A stretch of 64,000 nucleotides of DNA, taken from contig CM033115.1 in the NCBI GenBank assembly GCA_019321725.1, positions 20,842,673 through 20,906,672 on the forward strand, given 5' to 3'. The notes below the pieces were generated by a model. It did not search any database and had not been told where the DNA came from. It saw nothing but the letters and a program-made list of their open reading frames with translations. Numbering within the stretch: position 1 is the stretch's first letter; every line of letters starts with the position of its first letter. The position numbers were made by a program, and so were the translations under genes. Source of the DNA: Paulownia fortunei (lineage: Eukaryota > Streptophyta > Magnoliopsida > Lamiales > Paulowniaceae). Below are positions 23,531 through 37,468 of this stretch, piece by piece.

Positions 23531-24880
23531 GGGATAAATAAGTAAAATCATAATAAAATAACTATTATACCATTCATAATTTGTTTTCCTTTTTCTATAC
23601 TGTTCATACATCTTCTATGATCAAGAGTCTACTGTTCATTGTTATTCATTTTCTTTCTCCTTCTAACAGACTTCTTTATAATTTTTTTCCTTCCTTCTTT
23701 CTTTCTTTCAATCCTCTCATTTTTCCTCTTCTCTTTTCTCTTATTTCTTCATTCTTTTTATTTTTTCTCCTTTTATTTTCATTCTCTCCTCCCTCTATCT
23801 CCGCCATCGTTGCTGCAACTGTTGTGTTTTTTTTCTCTCTTATTCTCTCTTCCAATTGAAGGGAATTTTCATGTTCCTAGTAGCAGGCGGTTTTGTTTCT
23901 TTTTAACTGAAAAGACAAGAAAGAGCACCTGCATCGACTGAAAAAGAAAGAGGTAGAATAAGGGTTTTATAAATGGAGAAAGATGAGCAAGAAGAATGAA
24001 TTGTAGGAAAAAGGGTTTCGTAACTCTAGTTCAAAAAAAATAGGAATGTATACTTTTTTTTTTTTTTGTTTTTTAAGATGGGCAAAAATTATAATTTTTT
24101 TTTAATTTTAAAAATAAAATATACAATTTATGTGCCTATTGATTTGGTGGATTTGGTGGGCTTGATAGGATAATTAAACCTCACCCTCTAATTAAAATTT
24201 GTATTCAATAAATAATCAAATAATTTTAAAATTGGAGTAAACTTGTGGTTATCCTATGGATCAAAATCTTCAAAGGTGAACATTGGAATAACTTGGATTA
24301 TTTTGTAAATTCAACCCAATCCATGAGAGTAAAACCTTAGGATTAATGATGATTAATGATGATGAGATAATAAAATGACCAAAATAGCCTTAATGGTAAA
24401 TGGCCAAATTCATTTTCACCATAACCAGTCTCCTTACCATGTACAGCTCTTGCTTCTCTCTCTAAAAGTGAAGTTTCTTTTGCAACGACTATTCATTCTT
24501 TCATTTGACATCTGCCGTTGCTAAATTGAGTTTTGGTTTTAATGAATTAATTATCTTTTTTTTACAGTTGGATAGTTCAGAGGTTCCGGGTGTTTGAGAA
24601 TTGGGGATCTAGTCGATTAATTCCCTTTCTTCAGCATTCTTCCCCCAATCAAAACCAACTTAGTATTGTAATTTAACCTTGTTTCTCATCCCACCCTCCC
24701 TTCATGATCGAACTCCTATTGGCGAAATCCAAGATTTGTTTTATCCAGAAAGAAAGTAAAGATGATATGCTTCTTGAGGAGATTCTTCGAGGACAATTCA
24801 CACGGATTTTTTTGAATTATTAGAGTAACTGGTGAAACGGAGACTTCACCTTTGTTTGATTGTCACTGGATACAGAGAAA

Positions 24881-25020
24881 TTTTTTGGGTATCTCTTCAA
24901 TTGCAACTCTTTTATTATGGTCCTGCATTAAATGGAGAGTCGTTGAAACCTGGATGAGCATTTTTGGGTATTTCTTCAATTGGAACCTGGATGAGCAGTG
25001 CGTTGGAATGGAGAGTCGAA
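24881..25020. repeat. Short interspersed direct repeats of ~75-bp period
   Basis: TTTTTGGGTATCTCTTCAAT at 24882 recurs as TTTTTGGGTATTTCTTCAAT at 24961. AACCTGGATGAGCA and ATGGAGAGTCG also occur twice each. They lie in an otherwise unannotated patch and may be part of a non-autonomous transposable element. Confidence 0.5.
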
Positions 25021-26594
25021 TGGATTCTAAGGCCATTTGGATGGAAGGGCATAATTTGTAATATCACTTTAATTTTGAGGGATAAAAAGGATAATTTACA
25101 TTTAATATAACATGGTGGGCCTGTTGGATTAAAGAATCACACCTCTTGGCTGGGATTCTAATCAACCCAAAAATTTGAATTTGTACCAGGCCAAAGGTTA
25201 TCACATGGGCTACAATTCACAAAAGTATTCATTAGATTATCTGTGATAACAAGTATATCAGGCCTTACGGGCCAAGTAAACGGGGCCATGGAGTTCACTT
25301 AGCCACCATTAGACGTTGTTTGGTTTCTTTTTTATTTTCAGTTGTAATAATTTTATTTTTAGTGGTGAAAATGTTTTTACGTCGATAATAAAATGTTCTT
25401 TCGATTAATTAATTTGATTGCATGATACCATGGGTAAAAAAGTAAAATTGTATTGAGTTTATTATTTTGAAAGTATGAAAATGTAAAGATATATTTGATT
25501 TTAATGTCATAAATGTAAAATCGCGTGTTGTTTTGAAAATATGAAAACACAAGCATATGTTTGATTTTATTATCAATCGAAGCGTGGCAAAATTACAAAA
25601 TAAGCGGCATAAGTTGATAAAATCTTGATAGATAATTGTGGATGAAGCTCACTTGCGCATGAATTTGGCATTTTTCAAACACTACAAGGTGAACTTGAAA
25701 TTTTTTGAGAGATGGTGTATAATATATTTTAATTTTTTGTTATTGAATCAAAGAGGCTGGATGGTAAAAATCACCATCTATATTCATCAACAATCAACTC
25801 TATTAAATAACTTTATAAAGTGAACAAGTGAGAAAGTGCGTGAAAAAGGTATTGCTATGGTGAGCTCCAATCATGATGGCTACATTTACTGCTGAAATCA
25901 ATTTAAATAGGTAAATTGCTTTAGGTGTAATTTTTGTATAACCACGCGTAATTCATTCAATTTATTAGTATAATTAAATCAAACAAAAGTAGGTTGGGTG
26001 TAATACACTCTTAGAATTATTATAACCATTAGTGGATTTGTGCTACTATAGAGTGACTTAGCCAAAAATGAATTTTCAATACTTTATGATGAAAAATATG
26101 GAAAACAACCACGTTTTTGTCATTTAAATATTTTATATGTTTCAAATTTATTGATTTTATTTTTTTACATCTCAAAATATAATTTATGTTTAAAATATTA
26201 TTTTTTTGTTTTCACACTATCATCTCATCTATAATAATAATATGACACCACTACTCTCAAATCGCTTTTTTTAAAGATAATACATTGTTTCAACTCTTAT
26301 CTAAAATTTCATATTGAGTCAAATTAGAAAATTATTTTGGAACAGAGAGTGATGTGAGCTTCAAAACCAGAAGCTTGAAGCGGAAAATAAAACCGAACAT
26401 CCTGCGTATTCTTCAAAACTCGGATGCTCAAATGGCAGCTACACTGTTTCGAAAGACTTGCACAATCTCTGCTTTCTATCATGCTCATGCATCAAGTTAG
26501 CTAGGCGGATTGCCAATGGCATCGTATCCTGGCAAACCACATTATTCAGAATCAGAACACCAATATTGCCCGAGAGAGCAGTTTTGCAAGACCC

Positions 26595-29500
26595 TCAGGA
26601 TGCAGTTCTCCATTGCATCTCAATCTGAATCCCACCGTTCTTTGAGTCAATAAGGTGGTATCTCTCGTTGATCCGCTTGTTGTTGATAACGTCTGCTAGG
26701 TATATGTCCACATAACCCAGAGTTTCCTAGGAAAAACAAGTTTGACGACGGGTCAGTTGAACTGCTGATCGGATGAGTATTTGCCTTGGTTGTGTAAAAG
26801 ACGGCTTTCCAAGGCATAACAGGAAAATGCTTCAAGCATCAAAAACTGGATTCCGATTTTCAATCTCAAGAATTTATAGGGCTGTGCAAGAGACTTCAAG
26901 CTTACTAAGAAAATTGCTGTTGCTTAATGCTATTTAGTTGTTTTTTCTTAACCATGGATATATAGGAGTAATATAAATGAGGTTGAGTGATACTAGAGCT
27001 GCATGTGCATGTACCTTTGGGTGCCGCAGACCCATTCTTTTTGAAGTACTGACTACTTCCACATGAATTCTGTCATTGGTAGGCGGCTCATCCAGCACGA
27101 ACTGAAACTCCTCTTCCCATCTTGGATCTCTGTTTTTCTTCATAGTCTACCAATTGTGCAAATGCATCACAAATAATTAACAATCAAAAACCTAGTAATA
27201 GGCTCCTGAGGTCGCAGCTGGCTGTCGCCACGCAACATTTACTTTAGGGAACTCACACGAGCCAGTGATAAAAAAGTTGGTCATTCATCACAGTTTTTGC
27301 AAGAGAAGCCGCAACTCTTCAATTATATCTCTATTTCTTGCAGCTAGTTGAGCCAATTCGAATTTTAACTTATAAAACCAAGTCATCAAATGAGAATTTT
27401 GCATCATTCACAACATTTTTTCATGAAAAGTTGCAACTTTTCAAATGTGTGTTTCTCATACAAAATATTACCTTAGTTTTTCTCTCCTCCCCTCTAAAGT
27501 GTAGACGTACTGATGGATTTGTATGGTGCTTCCCTTCCAAATATTGAGCTTCATGGACTATAATGACAAGCAAACCACCACCATCAGGCGTTCCTTCAGG
27601 AGCCTTCTGCACTTCACCTGAATTTTCAAGATTGCTTAGCAACTCATTATCATTAAAAGGTTTGTAATTGACTTCAACTACAAGCTGCCCTCGAGACTTT
27701 TCGTTCTGAATATCATGAGGATTCAGATTTTTAAGAAGATCAAGAGTCATGACTTTTGGCTCCTCGGGAGTCAGCTCTTTTAACTGGATTATATTCAAGC
27801 CCATCTGGTCATGTGATCCAACCTACAAATGCAATCAGCCTGAGAAACTCCGAGAAAGACAAGGAAAATATTGGGACAAATAACAAAAACTTCTTTATCC
27901 CCACTCAAACTACTAATGGTCAAAATCAAACAAGGGAAGTATTACAATGCCTTCCCAGACTCAGTTTAAGACACATCATGGCTCAGTTCATAATGATGAA
28001 TAAGAAACAAGTATACCTGTTCCCAGTCATAGACTTTTAGCCTTAAAACTTGAGCTTCTGGGTCCTTAACAACGAAACTGAATTCCTCGTTCCATTCAGG
28101 GTTCAAGTTGTTATGTTTCACCGATGTTTTCTTGGACGGAAGTTTGTCATCAATGAGTTTTAGCTTCACATAAGGGTCAGATGCCCCTAAAAGATCTTTC
28201 TTCTTGAGCTTCATTGCTCTGATAACATTCACATTAAGAATCCCAACTGGTTTCTGCATTGCTCTGATAATTGGCAAAGCAGGATTATCATAAATCAAAG
28301 AACTTGCTATAGTAAGATATTGTTTGGTAAAGAAAGCTAGAAACACACATGAACTTACTTTATAGGATCCATTATTTGAACTTCAAGTCTTCTAGGCCAT
28401 AAATACATATTTGCAACCTGATCTTTAATAAGTTCCTGACGAAGCATAAAATCTAATGAGGGACAAAATCCTATAAAAGTCTGATAATTTATGAAATAAG
28501 GGCAAATATTGAACTATACCTGTACAATTCGGTATATACCAGGAATGGACATAGCATCAGCACCTAGCAGCTTTAATCCAAAGTCAACATGAGGCTACAA
28601 AGACAATTAAAGGAAAAGAAAAAAGGATAATTAAACCTGAGCAATTGTTTACTCTAGGCATTCAATTGTCACCTAAATCATTTAGATAGAAGACCCAACG
28701 AATATAATTGTTAACTTGATTGCATGTGATTGTGGCTTTCCCAGTACTATATATTTTATAATTAGCATAAATAAGTGTTCAATAGCCAAAACAAGTGCCA
28801 ATTTATCCAATCCTTTCAAGCTTTTTTCAAGAGAAATTATCACAAACAGAAATAAACCTGCCAATCCATACCTTCTCCATTAGAGAAACATGTATATATG
28901 TGAAACAAGGAAAGCTTGGAACCAAAGGCTTCAACGTGATACGTGGAGAAGCAAACACTTGCAAGTCAAGCACCTGAAATACTCCACAAAAGGAAAAACA
29001 AATCACTCCAGGCTGGATATTTTTGAATGGAAACAATGTTTCTACTCAAAGCTGATTACAAGCAAAAGGCATAAAAAAACAATATATAATTCCCAAGGCG
29101 TCTATATATAGAGGATACCTGTACAGTAGCTCTCAACCCAAATGCCTTGACAACAACAAGAATGTTAGGGAGACCTGCCCACTTCAAGCCTAGTTCCATT
29201 ATCAATTCCTTTTCCTCAGTGTTGTATACTTTCATTCCTGGTCGGATATGGTAGATATTATGTTTAAATAAGTCGTGCTGGGAGAAGCAAAAGATCAAAA
29301 GAAATTGAATAACTAACAGAAGAAGAAATAATTGTTTTTCTTTCTTTAGGAACCAATAACTTTTTATAAGCGGAAAATCAATATCTTCGTTTCATGGGAG
29401 AGAAAGGGGACAGCGCAAAACAAGGTCACTGCAAAAATACCAAAACAGATGCATGACATGGAAGCTCAAAGGGGTATAGTATACTTTAAAGTAGCATTGA

Positions 29501-31533
29501 TGAGATATAAGTGCAACTAAAAGTGGAAAAAAAATGAAAAAAAAAAAAAAAACAGAAAAAGGAGAGTTTGAACTTGCATATTTTTTAATAATGGATTGTG
29601 GCGACAAAGAAAAACTATTGATATGGGAGAATTGAAAAGTGGAAAAGGACGAAGAATAAAACAGAGAAAAGTACAAGGTGACTGCAAACCAGAAAGTTGA
29701 TAACACGCACAATAGCAACCAATTACCATTGTCTGAGTTCTTTGTGTGTGAGCAGAGGTGATCTATCACCAATTACCATCATAAAAGGAAGATAAGAAAT
29801 AATTACATGTGTAACTGCAAATGGATGCTCCCTGGAAAAGATTACATGATAAAATAACTAAAACCTATTACTGTTGAATATTTCTAGGAATACAACAAAA
29901 ATTTGCATGTGAAAGATTAAAGAAACTTGCTCAAATGACTACATGCAATGATTAGAAACAGCTGTGCCAAGGTAAAATCGCTAGGGAAAAATAAACAAGT
30001 TCAAAGCACACAATCATTTTGCCAAAATTATTTATAGTCAAAGCAGTCATTTGGGCAAATTACATGTGGTTTTATGAGCAGATAAAAAAACAGTAGCTAA
30101 ACCTTGAAAAGTAGGCGGTAGGCAGCCCAAAGTTAGTGCTTCAAATTCTACTGAATCAATTTTGTATTTTGGAATTTGCTCAGCTATAATGGGCTCTGCA
30201 ATTTTCTTTGCCATCTTGCATATTGCCTGAGAACCTGAGAATGTCAAAACTTGATCAAAGTGCAAAATAACAGCCAAAACATTCTAATAATCATACCTTA
30301 TCTAAACAAGGCCACATATGTTCTATGAATTTGTTCAGCCAATCAATCTGCAGAAGATATATTTAGATTAAACTACGACCAGCTATAAGATGTCAATTTT
30401 TCCGGTAAAAGTTTTGCCAGACTTGCAGTAAAATGAAACTCACTCGATCATAATCTGGATTTTTAATCCAAAGTGGTATCTCTGGAAGCAGCTTTTGGAG
30501 ACCTTCAGAAGTTTGCTCAACTAATGGACGAATTTCAGGATTCTGCATAGTATTACCAAACAAATGAACATAAACCCATATATTCTTGATTTTATGTTGT
30601 CTAAACCCTGTACATATGACTGACATTCAAAGTTATTCTTCAAAAAGACACTACGGTATCTTCTGTGTCTATCCTTAGTCCTGATATCTAAACAGTCGAG
30701 TTTCTAAAAAATGAAACTCTATTAATAACAGTGGGAGTACGCAGGCCAGACAAGAAATATTATATCCATCAGAAAAAGATAATATTCCTGAGGTATAGAA
30801 GCTCTAAAGCTGAATACTCCAATTTGTTCTTCCTAAATTCAAATAAGTCTTTTATTTGCATTACTTGATATGGGTTTCCCATTTTATATAAGATTAAGCA
30901 TCAAATGATTAAATATGTCTTTTGACTTCTAGACTAGAATTTTATACAACAGCATTCAGTAAATGCCCATGAATGGTCGTGCCATTCATATCGACAGAAG
31001 AATTAGTCAACATTTACTGAAAATTCTCATCTCTCTGTCTGCTGCTATATTATTCAGACTTCTACAGGTTAACATAAGATTGCACTATGGGATACCTGGT
31101 CAACAATCCACACGATGTATCATCCAAATTGAGGATAAAACCTCCTTGTATGAATAGGCAACACAAACTAAGGTTCCTTCTAATATGTATCAATGCAGAA
31201 TAAATTGCAATGTCATCAACTGTTACCTTAGTCAGTAGTAGATATAATAAGACAAAGATCACAAGTTAATCACGGTATCAATGAACCAATATTCAACTGA
31301 ACAAATAACAAATAACAAGCTGGAAACAAAAGAAGCAAATACACGTTTCTTCAAGTAATCAAATGTGATCACTAATACATCATATGTGAAAACACAAACA
31401 GAACAGAAAAGAGAAAACTTGCCTTCACATCAGTTGGCTGATGGTAGATGAACAGGAAGTATCCCATCACAAGCCCAACTGTAAACCCCATCCCAAACCC
31501 GAAAACACCCATTATTGTGCTTATGATACCCAT
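26595..31533 (-). CDS. SYT1: Plant synaptotagmin (SYT1/2 type), ER-plasma membrane tether
   Basis: Plant synaptotagmins anchor in the ER and bridge to the plasma membrane, carrying lipid in an SMP domain and binding lipid and Ca2+ through C2 domains. Twelve exons: complement(join(26595..26726, 27015..27146, 27472..27822, 28017..28263, 28359..28435, 28520..28594, 28872..28973, 29119..29237, 30103..30226, 30297..30347, 30444..30542, 31423..31533)). They sum to 1620 bases (539 residues), against 541 in Arabidopsis SYT1. An N-terminal membrane segment covers residues ~5-30. The SMP domain follows (NPEIRPLVEQ, MWPCLDKAICK, GMKVYNTEEKELIM, PHVDFGLKLLGAD). C2A starts at KPVGILNVNV (~256), with DLLGASDPYVKL and VYDWEQ. 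C2B starts at GGLLVIIVHEA (~414) and ends QWRTAS; its first loop (LEGKHHTNP) lacks the usual aspartates. Intron 1 begins with GC; the others follow GT-AG. SYT1 versus a close paralogue is not certain. Confidence 0.92.
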
Positions 31534-34500
31534 CTCTAATCTTATTGCACATCACCACTGCAATATGTTTCAATGATTCAACAGAAAATACACAGACCAC
31601 ACACGGAGAAAGATAGAGAACAAAGAAGACAACCCAAGACCAATCAAGAAAAAGGGCCCTCTAAGTTTCCATCTCAAGAAAACCAGCCTAAGAATCTTGA
31701 TTAAGAAAAGGGACTCAAATTCAAGAATCACATAGCCTAAAAAACGTTATAAAATAATGATCTTTCTTAGAACAAGTAAAATTACATGTTGTGAGGAAGT
31801 AGAAAACCTTTATTCAAGAACACACAAGGCCAAACAAAAAGTTAACAAAGAGACACTAAAGAAGTGAGGGAAATGTACTAGTTTATGAGAGAATACCACA
31901 TTCTTTACGAGGAGAGATATAAAAGAAACATAAATGCTTGGCCACTCTTTGCATTCAACGACCCTGGTTGGATCCACACATAACGGCTTCTTTTAACTAT
32001 TCAAGCGCTTGGGGCATGTTGGCAAACCGGGTAACGTACTATAAGGAACCTACGCTGCTTCGGCATAGTCCACGTAGATCCCAAATGAACTGTCCCTTGA
32101 TTCTACAGGATAAAGGCTGCCGATTCAGAAGTTTGGAGTCCAATACCAAACAAATTTGGATAAATATATTTGGGAGGTATGTAATTTTTATTGGTTGGAT
32201 GGAAAAATTTAGGCAAACTAACAATTAGGAAAATTGAACTTTCATCCAGCCAAGAATTGGACTATTTTTTGTTTTTTTAATAAAAAAAGGATTAAGTGGG
32301 ATAAAAACTTGATATAATTATTCTAACTAAAGGAATCCACCTACCAAAAAATGTTCTATTCGTTATATTTCAATTGGATCGAATTCACAAAATTGATTGT
32401 TTTGATCACCCTAATCCTACCAGCACACTAATAAATCAATGTTTGTCATCCGCTTCCAATATATATTATCAGTAAGATTCGAATTGAAAATTTCAATGAA
32501 TGAAGTGAACGCAAAAAGTAAGCTATTTCACTTGAAAATGAAAGTTAGTTAGCACAACACGATAGCCTTCACTCGTTTCTCATCATGAAAGTAGCATCAG
32601 GTTTTTGTCACTAGTTTCTTGCACTATAAATCTAAAAAACAAACGAACTAAAATTGAAGTTTTGAACACTGCTAATACTGCTGGAGGCTCAAACCCTAGC
32701 ATCACACTTGGACAATATAGAATAGGTTAAAGTCTATCTAATTTCAATCTTTTCATCATTCCTATATTTTTCAATTCAATAATTTATACAATTTTAAGTA
32801 ATTTTAATTTTAATTTTGCGTATACCCAAAATTGATTTTGAATAATTAAATATACTATACTTGCAGAATAAATTATATTAAGCCAAAAAAATTCCATAAT
32901 ATTAAATTAGACCTCTTAAAATAAATAATTAAAAAATGGGTCAAAACCAAAAAAAATTAAACCAATTTCCAACAACAAATGCCTATCTATTGCTATTTGC
33001 ACCTTGTTGGAGACTTGGAGTAGCTAATAGACTCTCTTGTTTCAGCAAAAGGGTATTTGCCAATTCCCAAAACTAGACGAGTTGATCACCAAGTTTTCGA
33101 AACCACAAATAATTAATCAATTGTGCATGTTAGCATCGGTATATTTGGTAGGAGAATAGTGGTGGAAAGTAAAGTGTCAGTGTGAATATTATAGTGTAGA
33201 TTGATGTTTTATTTATATTTTATATTATATAAGCATACGAAATGTATATTTTTTCTTTTCATGAATTTCTCATTTCTTTATATATATTTCTTATATGTTT
33301 GAAATTATGAAATAAATGATAAAATAAAAATTTTAAATAAAAGATCCAAATCGATACAGAAAATTAGGAAAGAAATGTGTCTAGCTCATGCGAAATTAGG
33401 CCCACAACCAAATTATCATGTATATATATGATAATGCTATAAAATGAAATAACATAATCATACAATTTGAGCAGTAAAATATCTCATGCCCCTATATATG
33501 GTCAGAAATAAAAATCTAGAGAAAGAATAAGGAAGGGAATCAGAAATTACAATTTTCATTAATGGACATATGAATGCTTCCTTTAAGCTTGTATATATAA
33601 TTTTAATAACCTAAATGATCATAACCCTTCAGCCCAAATCAATTAAAATCTTGATTATCTTTTATTTTAATAAATTTACCATGCTCATGGCCTATGATCA
33701 CTTGGTCGGGGCTCACGGTATCTGTGCGGTCACAACTACCCTCCATCACCTTAATTTGTATTGAAAATATAATCGCAAAGTTTCTCCAAAATTTACAAAT
33801 TATTCACTGACATTAATGAAAGCAACAATTGATGGATGGTCACTTTTCAATTGTTTTTATATTTGTAATTTTTTTCATTATAAATTTTATTATATCGCAC
33901 GAATAATATTATACACAAAAGCCTGAATATTTTTCATCAACAAATCCTTTTTCTTTAACAATAATGCAAAAGTTTTCTTTTGCATATTCTTTTAATCAAG
34001 ATTAAAGCCTTTTTAGCTCCTCTTCATCTTTTCAGAAAGAGTTGTTGATTAAAATTTTCAGAAAGTTAAACTATGAAAAAAAAAAATGGATTAGTTATTA
34101 TTAACCAAGTAGTGGTCCAATTTTATTAGCACATCACTTTCATCCAGGATTTGGAGTCTCTTGTGATATTTGCCTAAGTAATTTAAAAAATTGAATCCAA
34201 GCTTATTTTTTATTTTTTATTCTTTAAATTAAGCTGCATGGCATCCCACTCGAGGGAAGCAACAAAGGAAAATTAAGCAAGCAAAAATTATGGCTACAAA
34301 TTAATCCAGTGTATAGATCACGTCTGCAACTTGTTAAGCAGGAGACACGCACTGATACAAAATATAGTGATGATAAATTAACAGTTGGCAAAATGCGACA
34401 CCCTTCGTTATCTTTCCACTGATATGGCTACGTGATAGACAACACAAGGTATGATTTATATAGAGAGGAATTTAAAAATTCAATTATGACTATAGATTGG

Positions 34501-37040
34501 AATAATGATAAAAGGTCCAAATACAAATGAGTAGATTTTAAAATTTTAAAATAGGTTTGGGTTAGTTTTTTTTTATTATTATTATTGAAATCTGCTCGGT
34601 CTAGGACCCTTCTTATTTATTTATTTTTATTTTTTAATTTATTTTTTAAAATTTTAAAATAAGTTTACTAGGTTTAACTGTCGGCTACGAAGTGGGTCTC
34701 AATCCAGGTCTGGAACCTTACAAATATTGACGCGCGTGGCATATTTTGAATTACCTGAAGCCCGATTACCATCTTAAATATTATAATTGTGCTAACACAA
34801 ACAAATGTAATAAATGCTATAATTAAAGTTGATACTTTGATATAAGTATAAGATCTGTGAAATTTGGAGGAATTTCTTCTTTTATTCTTGTTATTGTAAT
34901 TTTATAAATAAATAGTCATTTATAAATGTAATAACAAAAGTAATATGAGTGTTTTAAGCCCTTTAAACATTTATCCGTAGACATATGCAAATAACTAAAC
35001 CACATAGTTTTTTAATTTTTTCTTTTTCTCTCTTCATTCCCTTTATCTAAATTTAACAAAATATTGCAAAAATTAACATTTACCAGCTGACAAACAATAT
35101 AAAAAAACTCGTCTTAACCATTAAGGAAAAACAAAAGTTCATAATGAAAGCTAGCAAATAGTATAGCAAAATAAAGAGACCAAAAGTTAAAAAAGCATTA
35201 TCAAGATTAATTACGAAAAAATTAATCAACAAAGAAAATCTTTTTTGGTGCTCCCTAGCTACTAAAAATATATTGTCAATTCAATTAATAGAAGTAATGT
35301 CCCAATCAAGATATACGCATGAAAGCAAGAAATTTTCCTAGGTAGCTACTACCAACAGCCAAAATATATTACTACAAGCTATATTGCTTAGCGCATTGTA
35401 GTGGCCAAGACATGGACTTTCTGTGGTCGTAGATGCATCCCGCCACCCTCTCTTACAGGGAATATCATACGTCCAAGTGTTTATTTCCATATATCAACGA
35501 AGTTACACATTTTCTTCCGAAATGGTTTATAAATTACATGCAATTTATCGATTTGAAATTCATTATATTATGAGATTATTTAAATAAATTTAATGAATTT
35601 ACTATTATGAATTTAAAATTTTTAATTTTAAATTCGTCAATCCAAATAAAGTGTAAGAGTCTAAAAATTTACATCTTTATCATGTGAGGTTTGTGGGTTT
35701 TCTTCTCAATCAAAACATAGCATTCTGTAATTAGTTTCATGAGAATTCATTTCAGGGAAAGAAAGGAACCCCAAGTCGTGAAAGATCTTAATTTTTGAAC
35801 GAATTGCCAGAACCCCATTCAAAAATAGGGGATGCAATGTGAGAATTCCACAAGCATCGGGACCAAAATTAAACTAGATTTAAGTTATGGGACAGAAAAT
35901 ATGCTTTTCCTCACTATATATATATATATATATATATATGGCAGTGTTCTCTATGTGCTGTGCTATTTAATCCAACCAAGTATGCCATTTTAATTATTTC
36001 TTTGTCAAAATTAAAAGATGAGATAAAAAAGCAATCAAGAGACGATAAATAACATCATTATAGTATGTTTCAGTTTACGTATTTGTTATTGTTGAAATAT
36101 ATGAAAAGATGCCATTGTCTCTTTCATACAAGAAGAGACTCATATCATTATGAAATCCAGACATGATGGAAGTTATTTGTTCTTTTGCAATTAAAACTCT
36201 ACATTCACGAGTAGCAATATAATTGTCACTTTTATATGTAAATTTTGGGTGGGCGGATGATAAAATCCCTGTGCATTTAGGATCTTTTAATCAAGGATAG
36301 TAATTATAGATAAAAAAAATTCACTTTGTTAAAATTTAATAATTTATTTCATATTTCACATTATAAATATATGCACATATCATTCATATCAAAGATATAT
36401 TTAATAAAATATTTTATATATTTAACATGTATCTATAAAAACAATACAAAATAAAATACTAAATTGTAATAGAAAATTTCAACTAAACTTTTACCTATTG
36501 TATATAAAACAATAGTTACAATTTATTATTAATAATTATTAAGTGTTAGTAGTTCTTGTTATTATTAAATTTATAAAAGACACGTATATAATAAAGTAAT
36601 AATAATTATTACAAATATATAACCATATTATATATTCTTATTTTTGCCAAAACCTAATTCCTTCCACGTGAGGGCAAACCTATCTATTACGCCAAAAACG
36701 TGTATGGCTAGGATTTCCTCTAAAATCTCTTTCCACTTCGAGGAAGTAGGAACTGTCGAGGAGAACATCAACGGTCAGCATCGACAGACCGGATATTTCT
36801 TAGAATAGCATAATCCAATGGTCTCCATCGCATCGGCGGTTGCCGCCCTATACCGTTTAATATCAGGACTCAGAAATCTTGCATCAGCCGCCGACCCCCT
36901 ACTTTTGTCGGTAAATTAGGATGAAAATATATATTTTTTTTAAGGGAACCACATTAAAATACAAATCAATACAACACAACAACACAGAAAAAAAATGTAT
37001 CTACTATAAAATTGAAATAAAACAAAAGCCATTTGAGGAT
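31534..37040. other. Intergenic region without a recognisable gene
   Basis: The first few hundred bases are the synaptotagmin leader and promoter. The rest is AT-rich with a (TA)n tract at 35915. A GC-richer patch at 36655-36910 contains a CCACGTGAGG G-box near 36664 and probably belongs to the promoter of the plus-strand gene at 37469. No conserved coding segment was seen. Confidence 0.65.
35915..35939. repeat. (TA)12 microsatellite
   Basis: Uninterrupted TA dinucleotide run. Confidence 0.9.
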
Positions 37041-37044
37041 TCTT

Positions 37045-37468
37045 CTCCTATTTAAAGGGCAGCTTAGAGAGCTTCAAGAAAGCTGTTTTCTTAAGTACTG
37101 AATCAAAAACCCCATCTGGGTTTTCGATATATGCATATATATCTTTATGTTATATAATTATTTTGAATCTTTCTTGTAGTTTTTCTTTTTCTTCTGTGCT
37201 CTCAAGATTTTGAATCTTGATTAGTTGCTCGTAGTTTTTGACTGTATGAGGCCATATCTTGCAAATATAAAAAAAGCAGTTCATCTGTATATTTTTGTAA
37301 TTTTTCTATATGGATATATGTAGATTGATTTTTGCCTGAAGATCTGCTAGAATTATTTGGCTCTACTAATAGAGATAAGGCAGCTGATTCGTGTTTATTT
37401 GAGATCATTGTCTTTGAGTTTCTTCTTGAAATCTTTGTTATTTTTTGTTTTTAAAGAAACGTCATCTC
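37045..37468 (+). promoter_or_regulatory. Core promoter and leader of the proline/lysine-rich protein gene
   Basis: A CTATTTAAAG TATA-like element lies at about 37048-37057, giving a predicted leader of roughly 390 bases. The leader holds a nine-codon upstream frame (ATG at 37131, stop ending 37157) and a 14-base match to the miR396 target core (37073-37086). An intron in the leader cannot be excluded. Confidence 0.4.

Larger units (their letters stand above)
19534..26594. other. Intergenic region upstream of CLV1 and downstream of the synaptotagmin gene
   Basis: This AT-rich stretch has no recognisable gene. It contains the CLV1 promoter, a GC-richer patch at 20540-20760, a (CA)n microsatellite, the shared block and 44-bp tandem duplication at 21985-22202, a ~155-bp direct repeat at 23236-23530, a C/T-rich tract at 23580-23880 and a repeat-bearing patch at 24880-25020. 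The last ~200 bases before 26594 are probably the synaptotagmin 3' untranslated region. Confidence 0.65.

Noticed and set aside
23581..23941. Two overlapping plus-strand frames of 92 and 100 codons rich in Phe, Leu and Ser.
   Set aside because: They are translations of a C/T-rich low-complexity tract; no domain, start context or splicing logic.
31938..32228. A 96-codon plus-strand frame upstream of the synaptotagmin gene.
   Set aside because: No recognisable domain and it lies in the expected promoter region of a divergent transcript; likely chance.
37445..37468. Upstream extension of the proline/lysine-rich protein to a TTG codon.
   Set aside because: Plants initiate at ATG; the first ATG in frame is at 37469.
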